Shown here piece after piece: positions 22,201-31,700 of a stretch of 64,000 nucleotides of DNA (positions within the stretch are counted from its first letter, which is position 1; each line of letters opens with the position of its first letter). Both the position numbers and the translations under genes were made by a program. The notes beneath the pieces are model-generated. The model saw nothing but the letters and a program-made list of their open reading frames with translations. It did not search any database and had not been told where the DNA came from. Origin of the DNA: Symbiodinium natans (taxonomy: Eukaryota; Sar; Dinophyceae; Suessiales; Symbiodiniaceae); assembly GCA_905221605.1 (NCBI GenBank), contig CAJNDS010000419.1, forward strand, positions 80,893 through 144,892, in the 5' to 3' direction.

Positions 22201-25200
22201 TGTGTTAACGTGTCTGGCTACTGTGTGCAGCTATGCTGTCCGTCGCGCCCTCAGCCCTTTTTTTGCTTCCGGGGTCTGTCGAGGGGGGGGGGGTGAGCAT
22301 ATATATATATATATATATATAAAGATTCGAAGCAGAGTGGGCGGAGGGGGGATGGGAAACGACGCACTCTTTGACGCAGCCTCCTTCCAGTTAGCTAATT
22401 CCTGATGATTTGTCGTCGTAGACTGTTCTATGGAACTGTGTTACGTACATCTTCAACCAACTAAGTTAACGACTCCATGGGCTTATTATCACGAGGGACA
22501 AGTACCAGAGCAGGCACCCCATGACGCTGCACCCGAAAACCCTAGAGCCCTAAACCTTAACAGCCCCAGAGCCCGAACTGCACTGAAGCTCCCACCTTGA
22601 GTCATGGGCCGCGTACATCAAGATCACATCCCTCAAGGGGCGCTCCTGGAAGGTCTCGTAGCGGCCACCATATCTCAGCAGACGCAAATCGCGTCGCTAC
22701 CATTTCCGCATGCATGAATAAGCGCATGTCATGTATGTGCACAGATATGTGCAAATTCTTGTGAATATACTAGATATATACATCTCTACATAGGTGTGTA
22801 TATATATATACATATAAACACACATACACGCACACGTATGTATATACATACATACATACATACATACATGCATGCATGCATGCATACCTGTGCGTATGTA
22901 ATACATGTACTTCCCCATGTACTTGTCATGAGCATGTTGTGAGCACAGAGCTCGGACATTGAAAGCACCGACACTCCCTCGACCACAATCCCACCTTGGG
23001 GCAAAGGTTTTAGGGTGTGGGAGTTGCCATCGAATTGCCTTGTATATGTCCTTCGGACTTGTCGCCCCTGAACCCTAAACCCTGCACCCTCAACATGGGA
23101 AACCAGAAGCTGGCAACCTCCCCAAGCATCCCTTCAGCTGCCCCCAGAAATATACAGCTGAGAGGCTTCGGCTCGAACAAGCTCTTCGCCTTATTTGCAC
23201 CCAGCTTTCTAGGGGGTTGAGGGATGAAATCCAAAAACCAAAAAGCTCGAAAAAACCGTTTCATTGTCTATTTATACCAATATGATACTGACGTTACACA
23301 TTTTGTAGTATGTCATATACTGGCTTCGCAACAAAGTAGCCCTCATGTCAATGTCCGACGCGCACTGGACCTGGTCGTCAGTCAGCAACCCTGACTGTTG
23401 AAGGCACCTGCATAGAAGGGCTTGAAACTCAGGGGTTCAAGGTGAACGATCTTCAGGATTTCAGAATTCAGGCTTTGATGCCAAGGGAACTGCTTGTCTT
23501 GCATTCGTTTAGGGCTGCTGACCCGGGAGAAGAGGGAAGGGTCTTTGTTCGGTGGGTCTCAAGTGTGCAGGCCCCAAATCCCCCTTGCACTTTGGGGTTG
23601 CCTCGAAGTCCCGGTTAAACTCCCGCCCACCGGACTCCAAAATCAGCCTAGCGCGATGAGACCTGGCTGTTTTGAGCCCCTACCTGGTTGAAACCTGGAC
23701 CCTGGTCACGCCCAAATACGGAAGGTCGCCCTCAACGAGATTTCCTATTCCAACCTCTGCGAGCAAGATATCTCCTGCCTTGCTTCTGAAAGCCGATCTC
23801 TTACCAAAGCCGCAGCCTTACACCTTCACTATCATGTGCCCTAACCCCCTCCCCCCCCCCCCCCCCCCCCCCCCAAAAAAAAATTCAAAAAACTAAAAGA
23901 AATTCAGCCCTAAACCCTAAAAATGATCAACCCCCCACCCCCAAAACCCTAAAGCCGGATCGCTTCTGAAGACCCACCACGTACTTCACTGACATACCTT
24001 GACTCCTGCAGCGTTGATCTTGTGGGTGAAGGTCTGGGGCTTTTAGGGTTTGGGGTTTAGGGTTTACTCGGTTTTGAGCTTTCGTGATCCCGGATAAGCT
24101 TGCTTTATCAAGCTTATCCTGAAGAGGGCCCTGCTGGGTGAGGTGCTTGACGCGATATTTGATAGTGGGTTGTAGGTCCAGGGTTTAGGACTTCAGGGGG
24201 TTCGGATGTCGGGCTTCGGATTTCAGTGATTGTTTTCGGCCTGGTGCTGAATTCCAGGCTCCAGGGGCATAGACCCTACACCCAAATTGAACTAAACCCT
24301 TACCCCCAAACAATAAACCGACCCTAAACCCTAAACCCTAAACCCTAAACCCTAAACCCTAAACCAGAGGGCTCGGCTTGCCTAAGTTCAGGATGGTCTC
24401 CCTTTAGCCAGCTTTCGAAGTTTCTGGGCGTTAAGGTTTTCCAATAACCCGAGTACCAATGGGTTTCCAAGGGAACCTGACCTCTGAAAAGGGTTTAGGG
24501 TTTAGGGTTTAGGGTTTAGGGCTTAGGGCTTAGGGCTTAGGGCTTAGGGCTTAGGGTTTAGGGTTTAGGGTTTAGGGTTTAGGGTTTAGGGTTTAGGGTG
24601 TAGGGACTCTGGAAAAGCTGTGGCTCTACTGTCCACACAAACCCCAAGGCCAAGCGCCTCGCCCAAAAACTGCCCCCCGAGAACATGTCCAGCAGTTGGG
24701 GCTTTCGGGGGTTAGGATTTTTTAGGGATTGAGGGCCGTCACCCTGCCGCTCCTTCGAACTGCCACCTCGGCCAGTTGGAGATCGAACACATTCCTCGAA
24801 GTAACGCCGAACCTGCAGCATGACGTTTGCCCCAACCCGGCCCAAGCCCAAAGAAACCTTCTGCAGCCACCACCGAACACCAACACCCACACCAACCCCA
24901 ACACCAATAGCCACCAAAACCAGCACAACCACCGCAACCAGCACAACCACCACAACCACCACAACCACCGCAACCACCACAACACCAGCAAAAGCAGCGG
25001 CAAACAATAGCACCTCCACCAGCAACAGCAGGAACATCCTACAGCTGAACCCAAACCTTCCCGCAAGCCTAGGAGCACGAAGGGGAAGAGCCAACCCCCA
25101 ATAGAAGATAGAGAGAGAAAGAGAGGAGAGAGAGAGAGAGAGAGAGCGAGAGTGTGACAGAGCGAGAGCGAGAGCGAGAGCGAGAGCGAGAGCGAGAGCG

Positions 25201-28075
25201 AGAGCGAGAGCGAGAGCGAGAGCGAGAGCGAGAGCGAGAGCGAGAGCGAGAGCGAGAGAGAAAACAAAAAGAAAGAAAGAAGGAACGGAAGGGAACGAAA
25301 GGGAAAGGAAGGGAACGGAAGGGAACGGGCGGGAATGGAAGGAAGGAAAGCAGGAAGCAGCAAGAAGAAGGAAAGAAGGAAATCAAGAAAATCCCCGAAA
25401 AGAAGGAAAAGAAGGAAAGGGAAGAAAGGGAAGAAATGAAAGGAAGTAAAGGAAGGAAAGGAAGATGCAGAAGGCAAGGAAAAAAGTAAGAATAGGAAGC
25501 AAAGGAAGAAAGGGAAACACATGGAAAGAAAGAAGGAAAGAAACGTTTCAAAAAAAAAGAAACAAGAGAAATGAAAGAAAGACAGACACGACACAAACGG
25601 AAAGAAGTAAAGAAGATAAAGAAACCAGAATCAACAGATAATTCCCGCTGTCTTCTGAGCCCAAGCAGCTGGTGATACAGAGCGTCGACGTCGTTTCGGG
25701 GATCGAACCAGAGCTTCATACAGCGCCTTTGCAAGGAAATGGGCAGGAGCTCCTGCTCCCAAGCCCGGGCATTGAAGCTGAAAAACCCTGAACAGCAGCA
25801 AGAGATTCTGCCATGTAACTGCGCAAAGGCTGTCCCCCCCCCCCACCGATTTCTGGTTTAGGTTTCGGGAGTTTTCGGGTTTAGGGTTGAAAAAATGTAC
25901 CCGATGCACCAGCCCGCTCGAGGATGCCGAGGCGCTGATCCTCGAGCAAGGTCTTCATGGACATCCCTCTCGGTGTGTCGAGAAGAAAGGCTTTCTGGCC
26001 CAAGATATGCACGTCCAGGACATACCTGGGTCTTTACGACAACAGGGGACCCCTAGTCTAGACCCCCAAATAGTAGGATTCCCTGAAAATAAATATTTTC
26101 ACATACCTCCACCAGCATGAGCCCATGAACTTGGGCTCCCATGAACTTGGGCTTCGGAGCCCTTGTAACCGTATACAGACCCACCGCCTAAAGCCCAGAA
26201 ATCCCGAACCCTAAGCCCTAAACCCTTAACCGAAAGCCCCTAAGTAACTTCGAGCTCAGGTCGCACGAGCGTCGGATCGTCACTGCACGTAATCTGGAGC
26301 AGGCATAGCTCGCCTGTACGACACAAGTCCACGCCCTCAAAATCCACGGCCACCGTGAAGTTGCCGTTGCTGTAGTAGGCCGTCTCGATGTGCTGGAGCA
26401 TGCTCCTTTGTGTTAGGGTGCCATTGACAGCAAAGGCTCTTGCTGTGAGTCACATTCAGTTGTGCCAATGCAAAGCTGGCAAAGCAGCTTGAATTCACGC
26501 CAAGGCGCATTAAGCTTCCACAGGAGTCAATGAGGATGATGCGAAAGCTGGACTGCTGGAAGCCGGCGTCTGCATTCTCATGCGCCTGTAGCCGGAACTG
26601 CCACGCGTTCTGGCAGGTCATGATGACCGTAAAATAGCGGCAGAATTGCATGAGGAGGCTCCCGGCAAGCTCCTCAAGTAATGTGGGGGGCCGAAAGAAT
26701 TAGAACAGGGTTTTGAGGGGTTATTATGGTACATTCATGTAGGGACGATAGGGGAATACTACGGAATTCCATAAGAAATTCCGACCCCTATATCGCATCG
26801 TCTCACGGCTGATCTGGTGTTCTACATGGCTTTCTTCAATATCCGGATTCAAGTCGTGAGCCGAGTTGCACTCGTTGTGGACAACTCCCCCGCCACCTTC
26901 AGTACCTTCGCCTGAATTTCCTCCAGGTACTTGACCATGTCAGACCTTTTGAAGGGCTTTGGCGGCGGTATCAGTCGATTTCAGGTTTTGGGGATGCGGG
27001 CTTCGTTCTCAAGCCCTAAACTCCCTAAGTTCCGTGCACCCAAGACGCAGTATCAAGACCGGGTACTCGGACAGGGGATTGCTGCCATCTGAGTGACGCT
27101 GGGCAAAGTAGCCCCCCAGAGCGTTTGCGAAGCAAGCAGCATCTGGACCGAGCAAGCGAACTGCAATGTGGTAGATGAACTCGCTGATGGCGGCGTCTGC
27201 GCTCCTTGGTCTTGGAAACATGAAGGTACAACGGTACAATACTACGGCGCCCTTTGATGCGTCCAAGGATCACCCCTGCCTCTTGGTTGACATAGTTGGA
27301 GAGGGATGTGCTGCAGTGGACGTTCGGCATGTTGCCCTGCAGAGGCACGTGGTTGTCCAACTCTCTCGCTTTAGCGACGGTCCACTGCGCGAAGGCCAGC
27401 AGCACGCGCTGCTTGAAAACATCCTTCGAGAGTTGCAACGAAAGCCCTGCACCCCCAAACCGTGAACCCTAAACCCTTAACCCCCACATCCGTAAACCCC
27501 TGAACTGTTAGGGGTTCGCCTTGCAGATTCAGGGAAGCCGAGCCCTAGGACCCCCTGAAGGAGCCCTAGGACCCTAGGTTCCTAAACTACTAAATTCCTA
27601 AACCCTAAACCTTAAACCGTGGGTTCCTTGTCAAACTCCCTACTAAGAACCAGACGGGCTGGCAGAGGCAAGTGTCTTGCTCCCGCATCCACTCGCTGAG
27701 ATTTGTGCCGTCCGGCAATGGATTGCGGAGAGCATAGGTGTAGAAGCCTTGAACCGACTCCTGCGACGAATTCTCCAAAAACACCTCCGGTGAAGTCGGC
27801 AACGGAAGCTGGAGTGGTGGGGGAGGGGCGAGTGGCGGGGGTCCAAGGTGAGGGACTCCGCATTACACTAACCTCGAAAGTGGGACACCATCAAAATTGA
27901 ACTTGAGTGTTCGGTCATAGGGTTGAGGGTGTAGTGAATGTAGGGCATTTTAGTAATCAGAATCATCATCGTCCATAAACCCCAAACTCCCCAAACCCTA
28001 AACCCTAAGAATTCTCGCCTGCAGCACTTGTACGGCAATCTGGCGCGTCCATTGCTCAAGCTGGCTCGACTCCAT
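19101..28075 (-). CDS. DEDDy 3'-5' exonuclease domain protein (complete multi-exon gene)
   Basis: Joined minus-strand exons encode a 3'-5' exonuclease of the RNase D/EXD superfamily, which trims RNA or DNA 3' ends with two metal ions. Exons: 28019-28075 (ATG, MESSQLEQWTRQIAVQVLQ), about 27651-27784, 27251-27446, 27040-27204, 26862-26945, about 26509-26690, 26265-26405, 25936-26025, 25667-25726, 24743-24812, about 24600-24669, 23167-23208, 22596-22673 and 19101-19242 (stop TAG). The catalytic set is complete: motif I D-x-E (VAVDFEGVDL), motif II Asp (RNDVDALYHQ) and motif III Y-x3-D (YAAHDSRYML). Downstream, YGGRYETFQERPL is typical of EXD1-like proteins. Most introns are phase 2 with GC donors. 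The roughly 250 N-terminal residues were not recognised. One exon between 24.6 and 23.2 kb may be missing from this model. Confidence 0.85.
19677..19718. repeat. AT microsatellite
   Basis: TATATATA run with a few CAT interruptions. It lies inside the last intron of the exonuclease gene. Confidence 0.9.
19895..20880. repeat. Inverted-repeat (foldback) array of about 100-bp units
   Basis: The left arm (about 19895-20372) carries about four to five units of roughly 100 bp with AACTCGAGGAATTTGCTC, then CAAAATCCAAAAAACCC and CCAACCCCAGTTTCGG. The right arm (about 20398-20880) carries the same units reverse-complemented. The orientation flips near 20385. The outer flanks also mirror each other (AGAACCCCTAAAAGAATCTT on the left; AGTTTTTCAGGGGTTCT on the right). 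One unit in each arm carries the variant CTCGAGCGGGAGCCTCG. Open frames here on both strands are repeat artefacts. It lies in the last intron of the exonuclease gene. Confidence 0.9.
20905..22090. repeat. AT-rich degenerate minisatellite, unit about 24-30 bp
   Basis: About forty diverged copies of a unit resembling AATAGGGTTCCTATTCATTT, making a 1.2-kb block much richer in A+T than the window. It abuts the foldback array and lies in the same intron. Open frames rich in Phe, Asn and Ile across it are not convincing. Confidence 0.85.
22296..22321. repeat. AT dinucleotide microsatellite
   Basis: About thirteen AT units following a run of G. Confidence 0.95.
22596..22673 (-). CDS. Exonuclease exon with catalytic motif III
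   Basis: A 78-nt exon. Acceptor TGCTGAG|A and donor CTCAAG|GTGGGA. It reads Y-G-G-R-Y-E-T-F-Q-E-R-P-L-R-D-V-I-L-M-Y and then AAHDS. YAAHD holds the Tyr and last Asp of a DEDDy enzyme. The preceding 42-nt exon 23167-23208 (KLGANKAKSLFEPK) joins through a GC donor to give FEPKYGGRYE. Confidence 0.8.
22797..22885. repeat. ATAC/CATG tetranucleotide microsatellite
   Basis: TATATACATA passes into CATACATACATA and CATGCATGCATG. Intronic in the exonuclease gene model. Confidence 0.9.
23846..23882. repeat. C-run / A-run junction
   Basis: A run of about 26 C followed directly by about 9 A. Same composite form as the tracts at 45000, 53657 and 61890. Confidence 0.9.
24320..24366. repeat. (CCCTAAA)n array
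   Basis: Six perfect units, in the opposite orientation to the TTTAGGG array 120 bp further on (24487-24600). The two would pair as an inverted repeat. Confidence 0.9.
24487..24600. repeat. (TTTAGGG)n array with internal CTTAGGG block
   Basis: Four TTTAGGG units, then about five CTTAGGG units, then about seven TTTAGGG units. Located at the 3' edge of an exonuclease exon (about 24600-24669). Confidence 0.9.
24743..24812 (-). CDS. Exonuclease exon (FGVTSRNVFDLQLAEVAVRR)
   Basis: A 70-nt exon. Acceptor GCTGCAG|G and donor GGCAGG|GTGACG. Joined to the previous exon it gives YHQLFGVTSRNVFDLQLAEV, the expected segment after motif II in EXD-type exonucleases (the chain names its partner strand as the LQLA helix). 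Confidence 0.8.
24885..25000. repeat. CAACCAC/ACACCAAC repeat
   Basis: Degenerate AACCACCAC units. Intronic between the exonuclease exons 24743-24812 and 25667-25726. The Thr- or Asn-rich frames here are repeat-derived. Confidence 0.85.
25105..25565. repeat. (GAGCGA)n microsatellite followed by purine-rich GGAA/GAAAG tract
   Basis: About 16 GAGAGC units (25158-25258) follow a GA repeat, then roughly 300 bp of almost pure purine on the plus strand. On the transcribed-sense minus strand this is a very long pyrimidine tract lying upstream of the exon acceptor at 24812. Open frames (poly-RE, poly-LS) are artefacts. Confidence 0.9.
25667..25726 (-). CDS. Exonuclease exon with catalytic motif II
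   Basis: A 60-nt exon. Acceptor TTGCAAAG|G and GC donor CAGCT|GCTTGG. It reads R-C-M-K-L-W-F-D-P-R-N-D-V-D-A-L-Y-H-Q. The second Asp of NDVDALYH is the third metal ligand. In frame with the exons on both sides through GC-AG introns. Confidence 0.85.
25936..26025 (-). CDS. Exonuclease exon (YVLDVHILG...)
   Basis: A 90-nt exon. Acceptor GACCCAG|GTATGTCC and GC donor GATCA|GCGCCT. It reads YVLDVHILGQKAFLLDTPRG and then MSMKTLLED. Its acceptor lies inside the downstream copy of an 8-bp direct repeat that flanks the short element at 26028-26100. Confidence 0.85.
26028..26100. mobile_element. Introner-like element, family F2 copy 1, with 8-bp flanking repeats
   Basis: A 73-bp segment flanked by ACATACCT at 26020-26027 and 26101-26108 (minus strand AGGTATGT). 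Its core TAGACCCCCAAATAGTAGGA and end TTTACGACA match copies at 30857, 55840 and 61083. It sits at the 3' end of an exonuclease intron. The exon-side repeat contains the true acceptor AG|GTATGT. Confidence 0.7.
26265..26405 (-). CDS. Exonuclease exon with catalytic motif I (DxE)
   Basis: A 141-nt exon. Acceptor CTAACACAAAG|G (with a CTAAC branch-point-like sequence) and GC donor CTCGT|GCGACC. It reads SMLQHIETAYYSNGNFTVAV then DFEGVDLCRTGELCLLQITC. The Asp and Glu of VDFEG are the first two metal-binding residues. Joining to the next exon restores the codons for PTLVYVLDV, which fits the family at this strand. Confidence 0.85.
26684..26790. mobile_element. Short terminal-repeat element, family F1 copy 2
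   Basis: Starts GGGGGGCCGAAAGAATTAGA, contains ACAGGGTTTTGAGGGG, and ends TTCCGACCCCTA. The ends are imperfect inverted repeats (GGGGYCGRAA). It lies immediately 5' (minus strand) of the open island at about 26509-26690 of the exonuclease gene, so it is probably the 3' part of an intron. Confidence 0.6.
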
Positions 28076-28734
28076 GGCGCTTTTCGCAGGTTGGGCCTGC
28101 TACACCCTCCAAAAGCAATATGCCGACATAGGATACTCTTGAACCCAAGATGGGCGTGTTGTTGTCTACACGTAATATCATCATATCCTTCAAGAACCTA
28201 TGGATTTCTGACCTATGGTTTTCTAACGTTTGGCAAGTGGCGAAACCGTAGGACTGTGACAAGTCATGTGCTCTGGTTTTTCTGGTCGATTACAGGGCTT
28301 TTGCGCCCTTGCTCGTCTAGTTGAACCTGAATCTAGTGAGAAGAGTGCAGCGTGTCTGCGTTGTGATGAACTCTACTGTGGTGACCCTTGTGCAACAAGG
28401 TGCGAGTAGAAATTCGCAGGCCGTGTCGATTGCAGACCAAAACTAAGTAGCTGAGGGTGATCAGATCATCCTACAGCCCAGAAAAACGATTCGCTGCGCC
28501 ATGCGCAATGCAACCTGCCACAACATCCTGGACAGCTTTGGGGTACGTGCTTCGTGCGTAAGGCCCGCTTGGGTCTAGGGTTCAGCGTCATTTAGCCATA
28601 CACTCATGGCCCTGCAACCCTAAACCCTAAACCCTAGGCCCTGCAACTCTGAACCATAAACCCTAAACCCTAAACCATAAACCCTAAACCCTGTAAAGCC
28701 AGAAGCTGCCCCAAAAACAACAACCTTTCAAGAC

Positions 28735-28799
28735 GTCCGCGGGCAGCACGTTGCACTCCACGGCTTCGGAGAGCCAGTCGTGGCAAGGCATGCCCCCTC
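28735..28799 (-). CDS. TSP1 exon (GGMPC...ECN)
   Basis: Acceptor GATCCAG|GAGG. It reads G-G-M-P-C-H-D-W-L-S-E-A-V-E-C-N-V-L-P and then AD. GGxxC and ECxxxxC-type spacing mark the end of a TSP1 module. It is the most 3' TSP1 exon of series B and lies only 0.7 kb upstream of the exonuclease start codon. Confidence 0.65.
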
Positions 28800-31700
28800 C
28801 TGGATCGGAGCTTGGCTTAGGGTGTTGCGGTTAGGGTTGAGGGGGGTTGAGGGTTTAGGGTTTAAGGGTTAGGGGTTTAGGGTTTAGGGTTTAGGGTTTA
28901 GGGTTTAGGGTTTAGGGGCTTTCGGGTTCAGGAGGCTTTATAGAGGCCATTTTGGGGGTTCTCAGACTGGCTGCAGTCAGTGTGCAGTTTGAGGGTAGAA
29001 CGTCAGCGGATCGGCTGCTGGCCCGGAGGAGGGAGTCTAGTTATGCAGTGCCAGTCTTGTGATTGTAGATGGTTCAGGGTTTGGGGCTCTGTTGGGGCTC
29101 AGGGCTTTTGAGTTTGGGACGACATATGTTTCAAGGTTCGAGCGCAATCCCAACCCGGTAATCCCTAAACTTCCCTAAACCCTGCAAACTCTAAGCCTAG
29201 ACCTCTGCTCGGAGTCTGGTAGACCCTCCTCAACCACAAGAACGCCGAAGCCCCAAGTCCTACACCACATGAGCCCCGTACACCCCATGAATCCGATAAA
29301 CCCTATTATACCCCCCCCCCCCCCCCCCCCCCAAACAAGCCCTGTAAACCCACAACCCCTGCAACTCCTGTCAGTCCCATGGGCCCTACCTCAAGCCCAA
29401 CAAGAACCACAGGACCCTAAACCACTCTTTCATATATAATATAAATGTTAATGGCTTTGCGGGCAAGGTCCGAAAATTAGTGGGCAAGGTCCGAAAATTA
29501 GCGGGCAAGGTCCGAAAATTAGCGGGCAAGGTCCGAAAATTAGCGGGCAAGGTCCGAAAATTAGCGGGCAAGGTCCGAAAATCAGCGGGCAAGGTCCGAA
29601 AATCAGTGGGCAAGGTCCATTGGCTGCCCCACGACCTTGCCCACTAATTTTCGGACCTTGCCCGCTGACCCACGACCTAATTTTCGGACCTTGCCCGCTA
29701 ATTTTCGGACCTTGCCCGCTAATTTTCGGCCCGGGAAAGGCCCGAAAATTAGCGGGCAAGGTCCGAAAATTAGCGGGCAAGGTCCGAAAATTAGCGGGCA
29801 AGGTCCGAAAATTAGCGGGCAAGGTCCGAAAATTAGCGGGCAAGGTCCGAAAATTAGCGGGCAAGGTCCGAAAATTAGCGGGCAAGGTCCGAAAATTAGC
29901 GGGCAAGGTCCGAAATTTAGCGGGCAAGGTCCGAAAATCAGTGGGCAAGGTCCTTGGCCCCCCCCTGCCCCCCCCCCTGCTGCCCCCCCCCCCCGCCCCC
30001 CCCCCCCCCTGCCCCCCCCCCCCCCCCCCCCCCCCTGCCCCCCCCCCCCGCCCCGCCCCCCCCCCCTGCCCCCCCCCCCCTGCCCCCCCCCCTCCCCCCC
30101 CCCTCCGCCCCCCTTCTTTGGGTCATTTGCAAAGCCACTGGCTGGCATGAGGGTTGAGGAGCCCTAAAATTTAGGGTTCAAGGGTTCAGGGCTGAGGGTT
30201 CTACGGTGGTTGAAGGTTCAGGGACGAGAGCGTAGGGTTAAGAATTTGGGTTGCGTGTGAAACTTTTATTATCTTAATGGTATGGGATTCTCTGGGTGGG
30301 TGGGTACTTTTCGGGCGCTTGAAAAGCTGCCAGCCTAGTGAATGCTTGAACTTTGAGATGCTGAACCCTAAACCCTAAACCCTAAACCCTGAACCCTGAA
30401 CCCTAAACCCTACCACAGGTTGCCTCGTGCCGGCTTGTCTATCTCGCGGGACCTGCGCCGGGTGCGAGTGGAGCGTTTAGGCTAAACCCTAAACCTGAAA
30501 CCCTAAATTACTACGCCCTAAGCCCTACGTAAGCCCTAAACCCTATACTCTAAACCCTAAACCCGAGGATGTGAACATTCTTGAAGGTCTGGGATTTGTT
30601 CGAAAGCTGCGGGGGTCCTGCAGGATGCGCTTGCGGCCTGCTTACAGAGTGCACACTCAATGCGAAATTCTGGCCCTCTCGGGCCCACAAGAGGGTAGGT
30701 TGCGCTAACCTGGACCCCCCCCTTTAGAACCCCTAAACACGCATAAAACAGGATCCCAAAGAGAACTGCCTATCGGCCTCGTCATGACGCCACCATCGCA
30801 GGAGGCTGTGCAAGCCGACCACCCCGCCCAAAAGCCGATCTGCGAAGAAGAGCATGTGTGGGTTTACGACAATATAGACCCCCCAAATAGAAGGATTCCC
30901 ATAAAATCAGGACCCCGATAAGGTACCCCTAGTGTCGTAGACCCCCATGTTGCAAGTCGCAAGACTAAGCTGCTTCCAGTCTTACTTGGCATCGGTAGGA
31001 TCAAGGAAACCGAGGGTGCTTCAGGCGTAGTTGTTGCAAGACCCTGGAGTCGGGCTCAGGGTTGAACTAGGGTTTCGGGCTTGATAAACCCTCCTCTTGC
31101 ATGGTCGTTGTCTAAGCAACCGCAGCGTAAGCTCCGAAAACGGCCGAAGCATCTCCCTCCATCTTCAGAACTTGTCCCCGAACCAGGGCCTCCCGAAGAC
31201 CCTAGCCTACTAGACCTTAAATCTAGTCCTTCAACTTGAACCGCCCCTGCAAATATCACGATTGTCTACGAGCGCTTTTATGAACATACGAGTCTCCGAA
31301 CAAGTCGTCCCAACATCGTGGAGAGAAACCTAGACCCTGAACAGCACGAATCCACTACTCCCCGCCTTGCAGTCTTGGTGATCCACGCCGCAGGGCGAGG
31401 TCTTCTTTGTGGCCTCAGGGCACGTTTGGGGTCTGTGACGGAGGCCATGGAGCATCTCCATTGGGATTGGGGTTTGGGTTTAAGGCTTAGGGGTTGCTAG
31501 CCTCCAGGTTGCACATGGCTGCCCTAGAGTTTTCGGGTTTGGCGGTGGCTGCTGCAAGATCTTGCCTCGCTGCCATGGTAGGGTCACCATTTACTCGCTA
31601 CTCAAAGCGCGGCAGTACGGATAACGTCGTACCATGCAGACTTCTCTATGTTTTTGGAGGGGGCCGGCGTAGAGCTTGGGTCTCCAAGACCTTAGCTCCA

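Noticed and set aside
23690-23772. Extra exonuclease exon (KAGDILLAEVGIGNLVEGDL)
   Set aside because: Open and bounded by AG|G, but it does not clearly match the family at this point and the phase could not be reconciled with both neighbours, so it was left out of the model.
24722-25734. Open frames of 171-290 codons rich in Leu-Ser, Arg-Ser or Arg-Glu
   Set aside because: Most of their length is the GAGCGA/GA/GGAA microsatellite. Only two short pieces within them are real exons of the exonuclease gene (25667-25726 and 24743-24812), and these lie in different frames.
29457-29950. CRISPR array
   Set aside because: Units are contiguous 21-mers without spacers, in two orientations, in eukaryotic intron-rich DNA.
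29386-30167. FRTLPAN / GPKISGQ repeat proteins and Pro- or Gly-rich proteins of 160-180 residues
   Set aside because: Products of a 21-bp tandem repeat (divisible by three) and a poly-C tract; open on both strands.
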